DNA of 64,000 bases from Arcticibacterium luteifluviistationis (GTDB lineage Bacteria > Bacteroidota > Bacteroidia > Cytophagales > Spirosomataceae), in contig NZ_CP029480.1 in NCBI RefSeq assembly GCF_003258705.1, positions 2,604,001-2,668,000 on the forward strand, written 5' to 3'. The translations under genes were made by a program, and so were the position numbers. Shown in pieces: positions 8,329 to 18,293 of the stretch. How positions within the stretch are numbered: position 1 is the first letter of the stretch; each line of letters begins with the position of its first letter. A model generated the notes under the pieces. The model had not been told where the DNA came from. It did not search any database and worked only from the letters and a program-made list of their open reading frames with translations.

Positions 8329-9468
8329 ATGCGGATTTTACTGATTCATCAGTTTCTTTGGTCACATTATAAAGCAGGAATTTTTCAAGAGCTAGAAAAC
8401 ATTGTCAAAGGGAAACCTGCGGATACTCTTCATATTATTCAAACCGCTAAGTATGAAAAATCTCGCTTAGACTTTGGCGAAGCAGATACCTCTATTCATA
8501 CTTATGAATATGAACTACTTTTTGATGATGTATATGAAAACACAAGCTATTTTGACCGAGTTAAACAGGTTTTCAAAAGACTACGACTTATAAAACCTAC
8601 GGTGATAACATTGCCAGGTTACTATGAGCCCGCTATGGTGACCATTCACTTCATAGCCAAAATGATGCGTATTAAGGTGGTACTAGCAGTAGATTCGACA
8701 GAGTCTGATAACCCAAATAAATGGTATGCTGAACTCATTAAGAAATTCATTGTCTACTTTGCCGATGGTTTTTTCTGCTATGGAAAAAAATCGGCCGACT
8801 ACATGCTCAAACTTGGTGCTCCTCAAAGTAAAATTTTGATGCGACGCAATTCCGTAAACAATAATCTGGTAGCTGATATTCATAGGAAACATAAAGCATC
8901 CGCAGAATTTAAGGAAGAAAGAAAAAGCTACCCAAAGTATAACTTCATATTCGTTGGACGTTTTTTAGATATCAAAAACCTTAACCGTCTAATTCAATCA
9001 TTCAAAAATTTAGAACGCTCTGATGATTGGGGCTTAATTTTGGTTGGTGACGGTCCACTGAAAAAGGAAATTTTGGAGAAGTACCACAACTTAAAGGGCT
9101 TATTCATATTGCCACCTCAAGAGTGGCATGGTGTTCCTAAGAAGCTTGCTCTGGCTGATATACTTGTTTTGCCAAGTTATTCTGAACCTTGGGGTTTAGT
9201 TACAAATGAAGCCATGGTTTGTCAAATGCCGGTTATAGCATCTGAACAATCTGGTTCATCCGCTGATTTAGTAAGAAATAATGAGAATGGGTTTGTTTTT
9301 GATGCATACTCCGAGAAGGAATTGAAAGGTGCTATGCAATTCTTTGTAGACCAGCCAGAAAAAATATTGGAATATGGAAAGAAATCTAAAGAAATGATAG
9401 CAAACTTTTCCCCAGAAAATGTTGCTCACGAAATGTATCAGGGCTATTTAAAATTGCATACTGATTAA
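8329..9468 (+). CDS. Glycosyltransferase family 4
   Basis: A 379-residue GT-B fold enzyme. The C-terminal half contains the classic family 4 blocks: FVGRFLDIKNLNRLIQSF, LILVGDGPL, and the E-x7-E donor-binding motif (SEPWGLVTNEAM), followed by PVIASEQSGSSADLV. It transfers a sugar from an activated nucleotide donor to a glycan or lipid acceptor on the cytoplasmic face. Its stop overlaps the next ATG by one base. With the polymerase-like and acyltransferase genes downstream it forms a small surface polysaccharide or O-antigen unit; the specific sugar is unknown. Confidence 0.9.
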   Translation: MRILLIHQFLWSHYKAGIFQELENIVKGKPADTLHIIQTAKYEKSRLDFGEADTSIHTYEYELLFDDVYENTSYFDRVKQVFKRLRLIKPTVITLPGYYEPAMVTIHFIAKMMRIKVVLAVDSTESDNPNKWYAELIKKFIVYFADGFFCYGKKSADYMLKLGAPQSKILMRRNSVNNNLVADIHRKHKASAEFKEERKSYPKYNFIFVGRFLDIKNLNRLIQSFKNLERSDDWGLILVGDGPLKKEILEKYHNLKGLFILPPQEWHGVPKKLALADILVLPSYSEPWGLVTNEAMVCQMPVIASEQSGSSADLVRNNENGFVFDAYSEKELKGAMQFFVDQPEKILEYGKKSKEMIANFSPENVAHEMYQGYLKLHTD

Positions 9469-10808
9469 TGAGATTGCTAAACTTTATATTGAAACACAGA
9501 GATGCTTTTGCTATTAGCATGGTCTTCTGTAGTGGTCCTCTTAATTACGCCATAAGAGACGGAATAGGTCTTGCTCCAAACAGTACAGCCTTCTCTACTC
9601 TTTTTATGTTAGGATCTATTTTCGCAGTACTTCCGTTTCGAAATTTTAAGTCGCTGTATATTAATGACACACCGCTAGTTACTTTAGGCGTGTCTTTTTT
9701 GGTAATGGTCATACTTTATATGATTATTTATCCGGCATATAGGTACATGTCACTTACACTTTTCATTTATGATTACTTTGTAATAGGTATTGTTCTATAT
9801 TTCTATTTCTACCTCATGACGGTTAGAGAGTCTTACCTGAGGATGAATTTCTTGAAAATATGCATAGCAATTTCATTATTAGGTTCTATAGGGCTGATAT
9901 TTTTTGTAATGAGAAACCCAAACTACGTGTATGGGCAGCGTTTCGCCATTGCGTATGGAGAATCAGAAATGGAAGCCATGGGTAATCCTCACATTTTTGG
10001 TAGAGGGGCTTTTTTCGGAATTGTATCTGCCTTTATCTATTTGAAATACGAGACAAGACAATTTTGGAAATATGTAGCTTACTTTTCCCTCGTTATATTT
10101 TTTGCTGTTTTGATATTGGCACAAGCCATGTCTTCTATTATCTCAGGCTTTCTTTTCGTCTGCTGCTACTTTTGGTTCAATAATGATATTAGAAGCATTT
10201 GGAAAAAATTTAAATTCATCTTTACTAAATGGTATGTTTGGATTGTGGTCATTTTTATGGCCATGAAGGGTATTGATTTCATTAGACAAAATGAAGCCAT
10301 TCTTGATCTAGGATATCGAATAGTACAACGAAGAATAGAAAACCTAGTTAATACCTTTATTCCTGAAGATGTTGATGACAAATGGTATAGTAAAGGTTCA
10401 ATGCAGGTAGATGCGTCTGCATCAGGAAGGGTAGAAATTTTAAACACAATTTCGGAGAATCTAGCTGATAACTTTAACGATGGTAAATACCTTAACCTAA
10501 TTTTCGGAAATGGCTATTTTGCCTTCTATGTTGATGTACCCATTGTGGAAGTTTTCAATTCCTACGGACTAGTAGGATTCCTTCTGTTTGGCGTCTTTTT
10601 CTACCTAATGCTAAAATATTGCTACCTAGAATTAAAAAAACCGAGTAGTATCATTAGTGAATTTGCAGCATATGGCTTTATCTACTTTTTTGTTTTTACA
10701 TTTACCAATGGACTAATTATAGACTATAACCGCTGGACATTCTTTGCCTTGGTCTGTAGATTTATGCCAGCCATTAAAAACACCGTCATCAAAAGTAAAA
10801 CTGCTTGA
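9468..10808 (+). CDS. O-antigen ligase/polymerase-like membrane protein
   Basis: A 446-residue multi-pass membrane protein with roughly ten or more hydrophobic helices and one larger extracytoplasmic loop (~residues 275-345, charged, containing VDDKWYSKGSMQVDASASGR). That layout is typical of Wzy polymerases and WaaL ligases, whose primary sequences are poorly conserved. It overlaps the preceding GT4 gene by one base and the acyltransferase gene by four, so the three are co-translated. Polymerase and ligase activities cannot be distinguished from sequence. The assignment rests on topology and neighbourhood. Confidence 0.7.
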   Translation: MRLLNFILKHRDAFAISMVFCSGPLNYAIRDGIGLAPNSTAFSTLFMLGSIFAVLPFRNFKSLYINDTPLVTLGVSFLVMVILYMIIYPAYRYMSLTLFIYDYFVIGIVLYFYFYLMTVRESYLRMNFLKICIAISLLGSIGLIFFVMRNPNYVYGQRFAIAYGESEMEAMGNPHIFGRGAFFGIVSAFIYLKYETRQFWKYVAYFSLVIFFAVLILAQAMSSIISGFLFVCCYFWFNNDIRSIWKKFKFIFTKWYVWIVVIFMAMKGIDFIRQNEAILDLGYRIVQRRIENLVNTFIPEDVDDKWYSKGSMQVDASASGRVEILNTISENLADNFNDGKYLNLIFGNGYFAFYVDVPIVEVFNSYGLVGFLLFGVFFYLMLKYCYLELKKPSSIISEFAAYGFIYFFVFTFTNGLIIDYNRWTFFALVCRFMPAIKNTVIKSKTA

Positions 10809-11869
10809 ACTCTGCGAGAATAAACAATTTTGACCTCATCAGACTTGTCGCTGCCCTTCAAGTTCTGGTTTATCATGGGCTAACACATTTTAGCCTTAAC
10901 AGTATTTATCAAGAAAAGATAAAGGCCGTAATCTCCTATTTTCCTGGAGTACCTATTTTCTTTACTATAAGTGGTTTTTTGATTTACAAATCCATTGAAA
11001 GAAACAACCATGACTTAAAGCGATATTTTAAAAATAGATTAATAAGAATCTTCCCTGCCCTTTTTGTTTGCTTAGTTTTCACTATAGTGCTACTCTTTCT
11101 TTCAAAAGAGCTAACAGTATCAGATTTTTTTTCTAGCTCATTTTGGATTTGGATATTAGCACAACTCAGCATTTTTCAATTTTACAAAATGCCCTCTCTG
11201 GCAAGTTGGGGCGTAGGCCACCCAAATGGGAGTTTATGGTCTATCTCAGTAGAGCTACAATATTATTTTTTTCTACCTCTCTTATTCCTCTCTGTTTTCA
11301 GATGGCGTAGGACTAAACTCATTCAGAACCTTACTTTTATTGTTTTAGGCCTACTTTCTGTAGTTTATGCCAGCTTCCAAAAAACAGTAATTATAGAGAG
11401 TGAAATAGCAGGAAATATAATGGGAGTAATGCTCTTTAACTATCTCTATTTTTTCTGCATTGGAATCCTGATTTATATCAACTTTGAATTCCTCTCCAAA
11501 TTCTTAAAAAACAAGGGACTACTTTGGCTAGGGCTGTTCATTACTTATATGCTTGTATTTAGAAATTGGCTTGGCCTTTTTGATAATATTTATGAAGTAT
11601 CTGTTTATGGGGTAGCTGGAGCCACACTTTTAGCTTTAGCTACTATTTCATTGACCTACACTTTACCATCATTGAGTAATAAATTATTACGTGGAAATGA
11701 CATTTCTTATGGCATATATATATATCATATGCCTATATTTAACTACTTAATTCATCAACAAAGAGAAATTAGTTGGCAAAAACTTTTCCTAATATGTGCC
11801 ATAGTTATTTGTGTTGCCTATCTTTCATGGCGTTTTATAGAAAAAAAGATGTTACAGTTTAAACTGTGA
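10805..11869 (+). CDS. Acyltransferase family 3, TTG start
   Basis: A 354-residue integral membrane acyltransferase of the OafA/NodX family, which O-acetylates exported carbohydrates. The N-terminus carries the signature FDLIRLVAALQVLVYHG with the family's conserved Arg and His, followed by about ten hydrophobic segments and the GSLWSISVELQYYFFLP block. The only plausible start is TTG at 10805-10807, overlapping the previous stop as TTGA. No in-frame ATG exists before the conserved region. As the third gene of the cluster it probably decorates the glycan built by the two upstream proteins. It has no C-terminal SGNH domain. Confidence 0.88.
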   Translation: MNSARINNFDLIRLVAALQVLVYHGLTHFSLNSIYQEKIKAVISYFPGVPIFFTISGFLIYKSIERNNHDLKRYFKNRLIRIFPALFVCLVFTIVLLFLSKELTVSDFFSSSFWIWILAQLSIFQFYKMPSLASWGVGHPNGSLWSISVELQYYFFLPLLFLSVFRWRRTKLIQNLTFIVLGLLSVVYASFQKTVIIESEIAGNIMGVMLFNYLYFFCIGILIYINFEFLSKFLKNKGLLWLGLFITYMLVFRNWLGLFDNIYEVSVYGVAGATLLALATISLTYTLPSLSNKLLRGNDISYGIYIYHMPIFNYLIHQQREISWQKLFLICAIVICVAYLSWRFIEKKMLQFKL

Positions 11870-11913
11870 TAAAAATCCCTGTTTTAATAATTATAACCTA
11901 AAACCTTTTATTT

Positions 11914-13800
11914 ATGTCCTTTAGCTTATTATCCGATTATGATATTCATCTTTTCAAATCAGGAAAGCATTACAAGCTTTATGAGAAATTAGGTTCTCAT
12001 GTTGTTGACAACGATGGACAAAAAGGAACTTACTTCGCCGTTTGGGCTCCAAACGCTGAAAAGGTATCCGTAATAGGAGACTTTAACGGGTGGAACAAAA
12101 CCTCGCACGAACTAAACCCAAGATGGGACCAATCAGGGATTTGGGAAACATTTATACCCGAGATTGGCAATGGTGAAGTATATAAGTATTTCATCAAATC
12201 TAACACTGGAGAAGAACTAGAAAAAGCAGATCCTTTTGCTTTAATGTGGGAAAAACCACCAAAAACCGCCAGCATAGTTTGGGATACTTATTACGAATGG
12301 AGTGATAAAAACTGGATGGATATTAGGCAGGATAAGAATTCTTTGGATTCTGCCTACTCTGTTTATGAAGTTCATTTAGGCTCATGGAAGAGAGACCCTG
12401 CCGATAACGACAGAAGATTAAGTTATAGAGAAATAGCAAGAGATTTGGTGCCTTATGTTAAAGAAATGGGCTTTACACATGTAGAGCTTATGCCAATAAT
12501 GCATCACCCTTACGAACCTAGCTGGGGATATCAAATTACAGGATACTTTGCTGCCAGCAGCATCTTTGGTAATCCTCAAGATTTGATGTTCTTGATTGAG
12601 GAATTACATAAAAACGAAATTGGTGTTATTTTAGACTGGGTACCGTCCCATTTCCCTGGTGATGCCACTGGTTTATTCAGATTTGATGGAACAGCCTTAT
12701 ACGAACACGAAAACCCTCATGAAGGATACCACCCAGACTGGAAAAGTTATATTTTCAACTATGGTAGATTTGAGGTAAGGTCTTTTCTTATAAGTAATGC
12801 TCTTTTTTGGCTTGATAGATTTCATGTGGATGGTTTAAGGGTTGATGCAGTAGCGTCTATGCTATATCGAGACTACTCTAGAAATGAAGGCGAATGGATT
12901 CCGAACATACATGGTGGCCGTGAAAATCTGGAAGTAATTTCTTTACTGAAAGAAATTAATGAAGAAGTTTATGCCTCCTACCCAGGAACTCAAACCATAG
13001 CAGAAGAATCAACTGCCTTTCCTGGAGTCTCTAGACCTACATTTAGCGGTGGTTTAGGTTTCGGAATGAAATGGATGATGGGTTGGATGAATGACACATT
13101 AGCATACTTTGAAAAAGACGCAGCCTTTAGAAAGTTTCACCAGAAAGACATAACCTTCAGTACTGTATATGCATTTACCGAAAATTTCATGTTACCACTA
13201 TCTCATGATGAGGTAGTTTACGGAAAAGGCTCTCTTTTAGATAAAATGCCTGGAGACGATTGGCAAAAATTTGCAAATCTAAGATTACTTTATACCTATA
13301 TGTTTACACATCCTGGTGCTAAGCTATTATTTATGGGAGGAGAGTTTGGTCAAAAAGCAGAATGGGATTTTAAAAATAGCCTAGATTGGCATGAACTTGA
13401 AAATCCGCTTAATAAAGGCATGGCAGAACTGGTAAAAGGCTTAAACAACATATACAAAACAGAAGAGTCCTTAACTCTCAATCAATTTAGTCATACGGCC
13501 TTTCAGTGGATTGACACTATGGATGAAGAAAATTCCATACTGTTTTACAAACGTCAGACCGAAACGGAAGAAGTATATATAGTTCTTAACATGACGCCGG
13601 TTCCAAGAGATTCTTACCAACTAGGTGTAGATAAGGCTGGAACTTATCAAGAACTATTAAATAGTGACGACGGCCACTTCGGAGGTTCGGGTATTAGTAA
13701 CGGCTCATTTAAAGCTAAAAAAGCTCCTTATCATGGTTTAGATTACTCTGTAATCATTGATTTACCACCATTAGCTGGTGTAATTTTTAAAAGAAAATAA
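11914..13800 (+). CDS. glgB: 1,4-alpha-glucan branching enzyme
   Basis: Introduces alpha-1,6 branches into glycogen. The 628-residue protein has an N-terminal CBM48-like beta-sandwich (GTYFAVWAPNAEKVSVIGDFNGW). The GH13 catalytic barrel contains region I (ILDWVPSHF), region II (GLRVDAVASM, nucleophile Asp), region III (IAEEST, general acid Glu) and region IV (LSHDEVV, second Asp). A C-terminal all-beta domain follows. It starts at an ATG 44 bp after the acyltransferase gene. No glgA or glgC lies in this window, so the gene appears isolated from other glycogen genes. Confidence 0.95.
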   Translation: MSFSLLSDYDIHLFKSGKHYKLYEKLGSHVVDNDGQKGTYFAVWAPNAEKVSVIGDFNGWNKTSHELNPRWDQSGIWETFIPEIGNGEVYKYFIKSNTGEELEKADPFALMWEKPPKTASIVWDTYYEWSDKNWMDIRQDKNSLDSAYSVYEVHLGSWKRDPADNDRRLSYREIARDLVPYVKEMGFTHVELMPIMHHPYEPSWGYQITGYFAASSIFGNPQDLMFLIEELHKNEIGVILDWVPSHFPGDATGLFRFDGTALYEHENPHEGYHPDWKSYIFNYGRFEVRSFLISNALFWLDRFHVDGLRVDAVASMLYRDYSRNEGEWIPNIHGGRENLEVISLLKEINEEVYASYPGTQTIAEESTAFPGVSRPTFSGGLGFGMKWMMGWMNDTLAYFEKDAAFRKFHQKDITFSTVYAFTENFMLPLSHDEVVYGKGSLLDKMPGDDWQKFANLRLLYTYMFTHPGAKLLFMGGEFGQKAEWDFKNSLDWHELENPLNKGMAELVKGLNNIYKTEESLTLNQFSHTAFQWIDTMDEENSILFYKRQTETEEVYIVLNMTPVPRDSYQLGVDKAGTYQELLNSDDGHFGGSGISNGSFKAKKAPYHGLDYSVIIDLPPLAGVIFKRK

Positions 13801-13833
13801 CATTAACATTTTATATCAAAAAACTGGTTCAAA

Positions 13834-13863
13834 TTTTGAAAGCTCTTTAACAAGCTTTCAAAA
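13834..13863. repeat. Perfect inverted repeat after glgB
   Basis: Arms of 11 bp (13834-13844 and 13853-13863, TTTTGAAAGCT and its complement) flank an 8-nt loop. It lies 33 bp after the glgB stop and 16 bp before the next ATG. There is no following T-run, so it is more likely an mRNA-stabilising or weak terminating hairpin than a strong intrinsic terminator. Confidence 0.55.
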
Positions 13864-13879
13864 AACCTGTTTGATTAAA

Positions 13880-14602
13880 ATGTTTAGAATACTTACTGTT
13901 TTATTTATTATTTCTTTCTCAAATTTCGCCTTTGGTCAAACCTTAGAAGAGATTGTGGACACTTATGTAGAAAAAAAAGGAGGGAAAATTACTCTTACAA
14001 GGCTTAATAGCATGAAAGAGATTAAAAAGGTGGTTACAACAGATGTTACTTACCAAACTACAACAATTCAAAAAGGACCCGCCTATAAGTCTACCCTTAA
14101 CTATGAGGGTATAGAAATTACTGCTTGTTATGATGGCAGTCAAGGTTGGGCTACCAACCCGATAACCAGAAAGTATGAAGTTCTAGAAAAAGATGATTTA
14201 GGAGATATGCTAAATCAGATAGAAGATTTCCCAGATCCTATATTTAAAAGCTATCGAAATCAATATGAATTAACAAAAGGTAATGACACGCTTATTAATG
14301 GGAGGAAATGCTACGAAATATCAATTCTAAAGCCGGATTATGTTTTCATGAAAAACAATATAGTTGGGAAGAAAGACTTTTATATTGACAAAGAAAACTA
14401 CCAATTAGTAAAAAGTGTTGAATATAACGCCAATGGAAAGTTGTCAATCTATTATTCGGATTATAAAGAGATTGATGGCGTACAGTACCCACACACTCAG
14501 AAGGCGGAAATAAACGGCATTCCATCCTACACTTCCACTACGGAATCAATAGAGTTAAATAAGCGGATTAATAGTGCCCTCTTTTCCTTAGATAGGCAAT
14601 AA
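13880..14602 (+). CDS. Secreted LolA-fold (outer-membrane lipoprotein-sorting-like) protein
   Basis: A 240-residue protein from the ATG at 13880 (a TTG three codons earlier is possible but leaves a worse signal). The first ~20 residues are a signal peptide ending in FAFGQ. The rest alternates beta-strands with pattern features of LolA/LppX-like half-barrels: GSQGWATNPITRKYEVL, DTLINGRKCYEISI, KDFYIDKENYQLVKSVEYNANG and a YSDYKEIDGVQYPHTQ strand. Such proteins are periplasmic and bind lipid or lipoprotein acyl chains. There is no LolCDE neighbour, so the ligand is unknown. It is separate from glgB by 79 bp containing a hairpin. Confidence 0.65.
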   Translation: MFRILTVLFIISFSNFAFGQTLEEIVDTYVEKKGGKITLTRLNSMKEIKKVVTTDVTYQTTTIQKGPAYKSTLNYEGIEITACYDGSQGWATNPITRKYEVLEKDDLGDMLNQIEDFPDPIFKSYRNQYELTKGNDTLINGRKCYEISILKPDYVFMKNNIVGKKDFYIDKENYQLVKSVEYNANGKLSIYYSDYKEIDGVQYPHTQKAEINGIPSYTSTTESIELNKRINSALFSLDRQ

Positions 14603-14608
14603 CACTAC

Positions 14609-15916
14609 TTAAATCAAATCATCTAAATAGGCTCTAAACAAACTGTAGTCAGGTTTCATGCTTAATGCTACTTTCTCTTTATCTAGAAGCTCTTCTAAAC
14701 GTTCTGGAACAGGTAAACCAGCCCCAATCACAGCCTCCACATCAGGTAAAAACTTAGCATAATGAGCTGTAGATAAAAACACGGAAGAAACCCGCTCTTT
14801 TGTATTTTCCAGGTATTTATTTAATCCTAAATAGGCAATTGCGGTATGAGGGCATACTACATAATCGTACATATTTTTCACTTCCAAAATGCCCTGTTTG
14901 GTTTCTTCATCTGTAAAAGAATAACCAGAGATAGCGGCACTCAAATCTTCAAATTTATCTCCAAACAAAGCCTTTAGTCTTGGAAAATTACTAGGATTCC
15001 CTACATCCATAGCATTCGAAATAGTACTAACAGAAGGCTCTATTGATTCATACACCCCTGTTTTCAAATATTCAGGCACTACTTTATTAACATTGGTAGC
15101 CGCAATAAACCTATGAACGGGCATTCCCATTTTATGTGCAATAACACCTGCACTTAGATTACCAAAATTGCCGCTAGGCACACTAAAGACTATTGGAAAA
15201 TGCTTTTCTTTTAAACGCGAATATGTATAAACAAAATAGAAAGCCTGCGGTATCAATCTCGCAATATTGATTGAATTAGCAGAAGCCAAATTCAATTTCG
15301 ATCTAAGTTCTTCATCCAAAAATGCTGTTTTAACCAGTTTTTGACAATCATCAAAAGTTCCATCAACCTCTATAGCTTTTACATTTTCACCTAGTGTAGT
15401 TAACTGCTTCTCCTGAATATCGCTTACTTTTCCGCTAGGATATAAAATATGAACGTCAATATTACTTTGTCCAAAGAAACCTTGAGCTACTGCCCCACCA
15501 GTATCTCCCGACGTAGCCACTAGAATATGAACTTTCCTATTCTTCTTTTCTAAAAAATATGACATTACAGCTGCCATAAACCTAGCTCCGAAGTCTTTAA
15601 AAGCCATTGATGGACCATGGAAAAGCTCTAAGCAATACAAATCGTCTCCAATCTTCACAGAAGGAGCATCAAAATCCATTGATTTTTGAATTAGCCCTTC
15701 TAAATCTTCAGCAGGAATCTCCTCTTTGAAGAAAGCATTGGCTATAACAAAAGCTATATCCTGAAATGACAGACTTTCACAAGTTTCCCAAAACGTTTCT
15801 GGTAATACAGGAATCTCATCTGGAAGGTAAAGTCCATTATCAGGTGGCAAACCTTGAAAGATTGCTTCTTCTATTCCAACCGATGGGCTTGTCTTATTTG
15901 TGCTAAAAAGTCTCAT
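14609..15916 (-). CDS. thrC: Threonine synthase
   Basis: Converts O-phosphohomoserine to threonine with pyridoxal phosphate. The 435-residue protein has the N-terminal threonine synthase motif (NGLYLPDEIP), the PLP lysine in SMAFKDFGARF, the phosphate loop SGDTGGAVAQGF and FSVPSGNFGNLSAG. This is the class I fungal/bacterial form of full length. It starts at ATG 15914-15916 and converges with the LolA-like gene, 6 bp apart. thrA and thrB are not adjacent, so the usual thrABC operon is broken up here. Confidence 0.96.
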   Translation of the reverse strand: MRLFSTNKTSPSVGIEEAIFQGLPPDNGLYLPDEIPVLPETFWETCESLSFQDIAFVIANAFFKEEIPAEDLEGLIQKSMDFDAPSVKIGDDLYCLELFHGPSMAFKDFGARFMAAVMSYFLEKKNRKVHILVATSGDTGGAVAQGFFGQSNIDVHILYPSGKVSDIQEKQLTTLGENVKAIEVDGTFDDCQKLVKTAFLDEELRSKLNLASANSINIARLIPQAFYFVYTYSRLKEKHFPIVFSVPSGNFGNLSAGVIAHKMGMPVHRFIAATNVNKVVPEYLKTGVYESIEPSVSTISNAMDVGNPSNFPRLKALFGDKFEDLSAAISGYSFTDEETKQGILEVKNMYDYVVCPHTAIAYLGLNKYLENTKERVSSVFLSTAHYAKFLPDVEAVIGAGLPVPERLEELLDKEKVALSMKPDYSLFRAYLDDLI

Positions 15917-15982
15917 TGTATTCCCTTAAACTACTTTAATTCGCCGCAATTTTAGGAAAATTATCACCAAGAGACTAGAGAA

Positions 15983-16015
15983 TTGGCAGAAATGAGGATA
16001 TTAAATTTAGCTTTG
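15983..16015 (+). promoter_or_regulatory. Promoter of the RNA methyltransferase gene, predicted leaderless
   Basis: -33 TTG at 15983-15985 and -7 TAGCTTTG at 16008-16015 are 22 bp apart, within the Bacteroidota range. The ATG begins at 16020, 4 bp after the -7 box, so the transcript should start at or beside the start codon. Confidence 0.65.
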
Positions 16016-16019
16016 CAAC

Positions 16020-17141
16020 ATGGAAAACTATCAAATGATTGCCAAGACTTTGGCTGGACTAGAAAACGAACTATTTAATGAACTTGAGCTACTCGGTGCT
16101 GTAAATATTTCTAAAAGAAAAAGAGCAGTTTCATTTGATGGTGATGATGCCTTAATGATGAAAGCTAACATGGCTCTAAGAACATCTATTAGCATTTTAA
16201 TACCTATAATGGAATTTGAAGCCAATGATGAATATGAACTCTATGATCAAGCCTTCGCTGTTCAGTGGGAAGAGATATTTGGATTAAAAGACACCTTCGC
16301 ACTTACAGCGACCGTGAGTGGAAGTATATTCACCCATTCTCAATATGCAGCCCTTAAAACAAAAGATGCCATCGTAGACAGGTTTAGAAAGAAATTTAAA
16401 AGCAGGCCCGACGTAGACACCGTTAATGCAGATTATCAGTTTAATGTTCATATTCAGCATAACCAATGTACCATTTCTTTAAACTCCTCTGGAGACACCT
16501 TAAATAAGAGAGGCTACAGAGAGTTTGCCAGTGAAGCCCCCTTAAATGAAGTGCTAGCAGCCGGTATCATTCTTAAATCGGGTTGGAATGGAACAGATGA
16601 TTTATACGACCCAATGTCTGGTTCAGGTACTTTTGCCATAGAAGCGGCTTTAATAGCTAATAACATTGCTCCCAACCTACACCGTAGCTTTGGCTTCCAA
16701 AGATGGTCGGATTATAATAGAGAGCTATTTTATACCGTAAAGAAAGAACTAGAATCCGAAATTCGTGAATCAGAAACTATTATATACTGTAGGGATTTAC
16801 TTACCGAAAATATAGACAACATTTCATCCAATGTTGAAAACGCCGGTATTTCGGAGTTACTTAAAATCCGTAGAGAAGACTTTTTTATGTCGGAGAAGAA
16901 AGGAGAAAAAGGTATAGTTTTTCTAAATCCTCCATATGGAGAGAGACTCCAAATGGAGGAAATAAATACTTTTTATAAAAACATAGGAGACCAATTAAAG
17001 AAACATTACTCCAATCACGAAGCTTGGATTATCAGTTCCAACCTTGAAGCTCTTAAATTCTTTGGTCTTAAACCTGAATCTAGAGAGCAAATGTTTAATG
17101 GTGGTCTAGAATGTAAACTAAATCATTATAAACTCTATTAG
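16020..17141 (+). CDS. THUMP-domain RNA N-methyltransferase (RlmL/RlmN6-type, 23S rRNA guanine methylase family)
   Basis: A 373-residue class I SAM-dependent RNA methyltransferase. An N-terminal THUMP-like RNA-binding region (~residues 1-160) precedes the Rossmann domain with the SAM site YDPMSGSGTFAIEAAL (~198-213) and the catalytic motif NPPYGER (~302-308), typical of N2-guanine or N6-adenine base methylases. It corresponds to the N-terminal half of E. coli RlmKL, without the RlmK part, so methylation of 23S rRNA G2445 is the likely but unproven activity. Its end overlaps carA by 4 bp in convergent orientation. Confidence 0.88.
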   Translation: MENYQMIAKTLAGLENELFNELELLGAVNISKRKRAVSFDGDDALMMKANMALRTSISILIPIMEFEANDEYELYDQAFAVQWEEIFGLKDTFALTATVSGSIFTHSQYAALKTKDAIVDRFRKKFKSRPDVDTVNADYQFNVHIQHNQCTISLNSSGDTLNKRGYREFASEAPLNEVLAAGIILKSGWNGTDDLYDPMSGSGTFAIEAALIANNIAPNLHRSFGFQRWSDYNRELFYTVKKELESEIRESETIIYCRDLLTENIDNISSNVENAGISELLKIRREDFFMSEKKGEKGIVFLNPPYGERLQMEEINTFYKNIGDQLKKHYSNHEAWIISSNLEALKFFGLKPESREQMFNGGLECKLNHYKLY

Positions 17142-18247
17142 CCTTGGGCTAATAGAGTTACAAAATCGTCGAAAAGGTACCTTGAATCATGCGGCCCTGG
17201 AGCAGCCTCTGGGTGATACTGAACAGAAAATGCTGGCTTACCTTTAATCTTAAGCCCTTCTATCGTCTTATCATTCAAATTAATATGCGTAACCTCAACT
17301 TCATCACTATTCGTAACAGAATCTGCACTTACGGCAAAACCATGATTTTGAGAAGTAATTTCTGACTTGCCAGTTACTAAATTTTTAACTGGATGATTCA
17401 GCCCTCGATGGCCATTATGCATTTTGTAGGTGCTAATACCACATGCACGGCTTAAAATCTGATGTCCTAGGCATATTCCAAACAATGGCTTACCAGTTTC
17501 TAACATCGCCTTAACGGTATCTACAGCATAATCCATAGCCGCAGGGTCACCAGGTCCATTAGAAATAAAGAAACCATCTGGGTTCCATTTTAATATCTCC
17601 TTAAGGTAAGTCTTGGCGTTGTAAACTTGCATATAGCAGCCTCTTTCCGCAAAACTCCTTAAAATGTTATTCTTACATCCTAAATCTAAAACCGCCAGTT
17701 TATACTTGCTATTTTCGTCCCCGAAGAAATATGGCTGCTGTGTACTTACGGCACTTGAAAGTTCTAACCCTTCCATAGATGGGCACTTATCCAATTCCCC
17801 TTTAAGAACCGCCATATCTACTATGTCAGAACTAATGATACAATTCATTACTCCAGCGTTTCTGATATGTCTTACAATTTGTCTGGTATCTACATCACAG
17901 ATTCCTACAATCCCCGCTTTTTCCAAATAATCCTGTAAAGAACCATCTGCAGTGTTTCGAGAGTAATAAGTATCGGCATAAGCATTACACACCATACCTT
18001 TTATTTTAACGCTTGAAGACTCTTCTTCAGACTCCAGCTTAACTCCATAATTACCAATATGAGAAGTGGTATTAACAATGATTTGCCCAGAATAAGAAGG
18101 ATCTGTATAAATCTCTTGATATCCTGTCATACCTGTGTTAAAACAGATTTCACCAGAAGATGTCCCTTTTTTTCCTAAAGCTTTACCTTTGAAAATTGTA
18201 CCATCCTCTAGCATGAGATAAGCCTCATGGGCTTGAGTTTTTTCCAT
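17138..18247 (-). CDS. carA: Carbamoyl-phosphate synthase small (glutaminase) subunit
   Basis: Releases ammonia from glutamine for the CarB subunit, feeding arginine and pyrimidine synthesis. The 369-residue protein has the N-terminal CarA-specific domain (LEDGTIFKGKALG, CFNTGMTGYQEIYTDPSYSGQI) and a C-terminal class I amidotransferase domain with nucleophile Cys in FGICLGHQIL and the His/Glu pair in VQYHPEAAPGPHDS. I use the ATG at 18245-18247; one codon earlier is a TTG. It follows rplQ after a terminator, an arrangement common in this phylum, and carB is not in the window. A palindrome abuts its putative promoter. Confidence 0.97.
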   Translation of the reverse strand: MEKTQAHEAYLMLEDGTIFKGKALGKKGTSSGEICFNTGMTGYQEIYTDPSYSGQIIVNTTSHIGNYGVKLESEEESSSVKIKGMVCNAYADTYYSRNTADGSLQDYLEKAGIVGICDVDTRQIVRHIRNAGVMNCIISSDIVDMAVLKGELDKCPSMEGLELSSAVSTQQPYFFGDENSKYKLAVLDLGCKNNILRSFAERGCYMQVYNAKTYLKEILKWNPDGFFISNGPGDPAAMDYAVDTVKAMLETGKPLFGICLGHQILSRACGISTYKMHNGHRGLNHPVKNLVTGKSEITSQNHGFAVSADSVTNSDEVEVTHINLNDKTIEGLKIKGKPAFSVQYHPEAAPGPHDSRYLFDDFVTLLAQG

Positions 18248-18293
18248 CAATGTTTAAGTAGATTTCCGATTAGTAGAATGAATTATCGGAGTG

